Shown piece by piece: positions 63,437 to 64,000 of a stretch of DNA of 64,000 nt. The notes beneath the pieces are model-generated. The model worked only from the letters and a program-made list of their open reading frames with translations, was not told where the DNA came from and did no database searches. This DNA is from [Clostridium] saccharolyticum WM1 (lineage in GTDB: Bacteria > Bacillota > Clostridia > Lachnospirales > Lachnospiraceae), in assembly GCF_000144625.1 (NCBI RefSeq), contig NC_014376.1, forward strand, positions 1,736,001-1,800,000. The letters are read 5' to 3'. The position numbers and the translations under genes were made by a program. Position 1 is the first letter of the stretch; every line of letters starts with the position of its first letter.

Positions 63437-64000
63437 GTGAAAAGGATTCGGGAATATGGCATCATCATTGGGAATCTGGCTCCGGGACCCCTTAATAAAA
63501 TTACTGATGTGGAGGGAGTTCTGGTGGGACATGCTACCAAGAATACCAGGGACCATAAAACAGGAGTCACTGTTATTATGCCCTGTCAGGATAATCCCTT
63601 CCTGCGAAAGCTGGTGGCAGCGGCCTATGTTCATAACGGATTTGGAAAAAGCCAGGGTCTCATACAGGTGGAAGAGCTTGGAACCCTGGAAACACCCATT
63701 GCCCTTACCAACACGTTAAATATAGGAAAGGTCCACGATGCCCTGGTGGATCTTATGCTGGAGCGGTGCAGAAAGGAAGGGGCGGAGATCACTTCCATAA
63801 ATCCTGTGGTGGGTGAATGCAATGATTCGGTTCTAAATAAAATCTGTGACAGGGTAGTCGGCCTGGAAGAAGTAAGAGCGGCTCTGGAAGACGCAACCTC
63901 TGATTTTGAAGAAGGGGCAGCAGGGGCTGGCTGCGGTACCGTATGCTATGGTTTAAAGGGTGGGATCGGTTCCTCATCCAGGCGGTTTCAAATCGGAGAG
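63437..64000 (+). CDS. DmpA/P1-family aminopeptidase (S58), 3' end outside the window
   Basis: The 188 codons present show a DmpA-type N-terminal-nucleophile hydrolase: IGNLAPGPLNKITDVEGVLVGHAT (residues about 10-33, the family start), VMPCQDNPFLRKLVAAAYVHNGFGKSQGL (about 55-84, read in part), LTNTLNIGKVHDAL, NPVVGECNDS (about 130-139) and GCGTVCYGLKGGIGSSSR (about 165-182), where autocleavage before the Ser would free the nucleophile. Members remove N-terminal residues from peptides or D-Ala esters/amides. GTG 63437 follows AAAGGAGG. Related proteins are about 320-370 residues, so roughly half is missing here. Confidence 0.88.
   Translation, partial: MKRIREYGIIIGNLAPGPLNKITDVEGVLVGHATKNTRDHKTGVTVIMPCQDNPFLRKLVAAAYVHNGFGKSQGLIQVEELGTLETPIALTNTLNIGKVHDALVDLMLERCRKEGAEITSINPVVGECNDSVLNKICDRVVGLEEVRAALEDATSDFEEGAAGAGCGTVCYGLKGGIGSSSRRFQIGE

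Overview
The window looks like a chromosomal segment of a spore-forming, anaerobic, moderate-GC Firmicute of the family Lachnospiraceae (Clostridium cluster XIVa; Lacrimispora-like is my best guess, by inference only). The signs are a clostridial tmRNA, an rnfCDGEAB operon, T-box leaders with Trp and Leu specifiers, strong AGGAGG ribosome sites with frequent TTG/GTG starts, Cys-rich small proteins of spore-former type and a YesMN-controlled sugar locus. It is almost all ordinary chromosome; the only mobile element found is one IS200-type insertion near the right end.

Layout. 1-5.1 kb: ssrA (tmRNA), then an accessory stretch with a Cys-containing orphan, a decayed EcsC-like gene, a membrane-anchored XRE regulator, uppP, a Cys/Asn-rich small protein and an orphan RelA/SpoT-fold ORF. 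5.1-9.2 kb: a MarR regulator with a heterodimeric ABC exporter. 9.5-14.9 kb: rnfCDGEAB, the Na+ or H+ pumping ferredoxin:NAD+ oxidoreductase, preceded by a Rex-like box. 14.9-21.3 kb: hexuronate catabolism (uxaC with a LacI regulator on the minus strand; an IclR/KdgR regulator, kdgA, kdgK and a second kdgK-like kinase on the plus strand) with two sets of palindromic operators. 21.5-22.5 kb: an AraC regulator. 22.6-25.9 kb: a tryptophan-type ABC importer under a Trp T-box. 26-30 kb: an isochorismatase-fold hydrolase and the aroF-tyrA-aroA operon.

30.4-41.7 kb: a carbohydrate locus with a YesN/YesM two-component system, a lipoprotein binding protein, two permeases, an 812-residue probable toroid-type glycan enzyme, a GNAT-like acyltransferase and a BadF/GlcNAc-kinase-like sugar kinase; its substrate is not known. 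42-44 kb: an EF-G-like GTPase with altered G motifs. 44.5-55.4 kb: one long co-directional run holding the glycyl-radical enzyme YjjI and its activase YjjW, a BmpA/Nup-type nucleoside ABC importer, a Crp/Fnr regulator, uridine phosphorylase, purine-nucleoside phosphorylase, cytidine deaminase and a CPBP membrane protease. 55.4-64 kb: leuS under a Leu T-box, several small conserved orphans, an AlaX-like tRNA editing protein, an AI-2E family membrane protein, an IS200 copy that has replaced the 3' end of a small gene, and a DmpA/P1-type peptidase cut by the window edge.

The most interesting point is the glycyl-radical pair YjjI/YjjW, a family without an assigned reaction, sitting at the head of a nucleoside uptake and phosphorolysis operon. 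In E. coli the same pair lies beside deoCABD, so the link has survived across phyla and points to a substrate derived from nucleosides or (deoxy)ribose. Other notable signals are the matching KdgR-type palindromes, a LacI operator pair spaced exactly 100 bp, the Rex-like box before rnf, three promoters with inverted repeats inside the 17-bp spacer, and sigma-K-like promoters in front of two Cys-rich orphan proteins.
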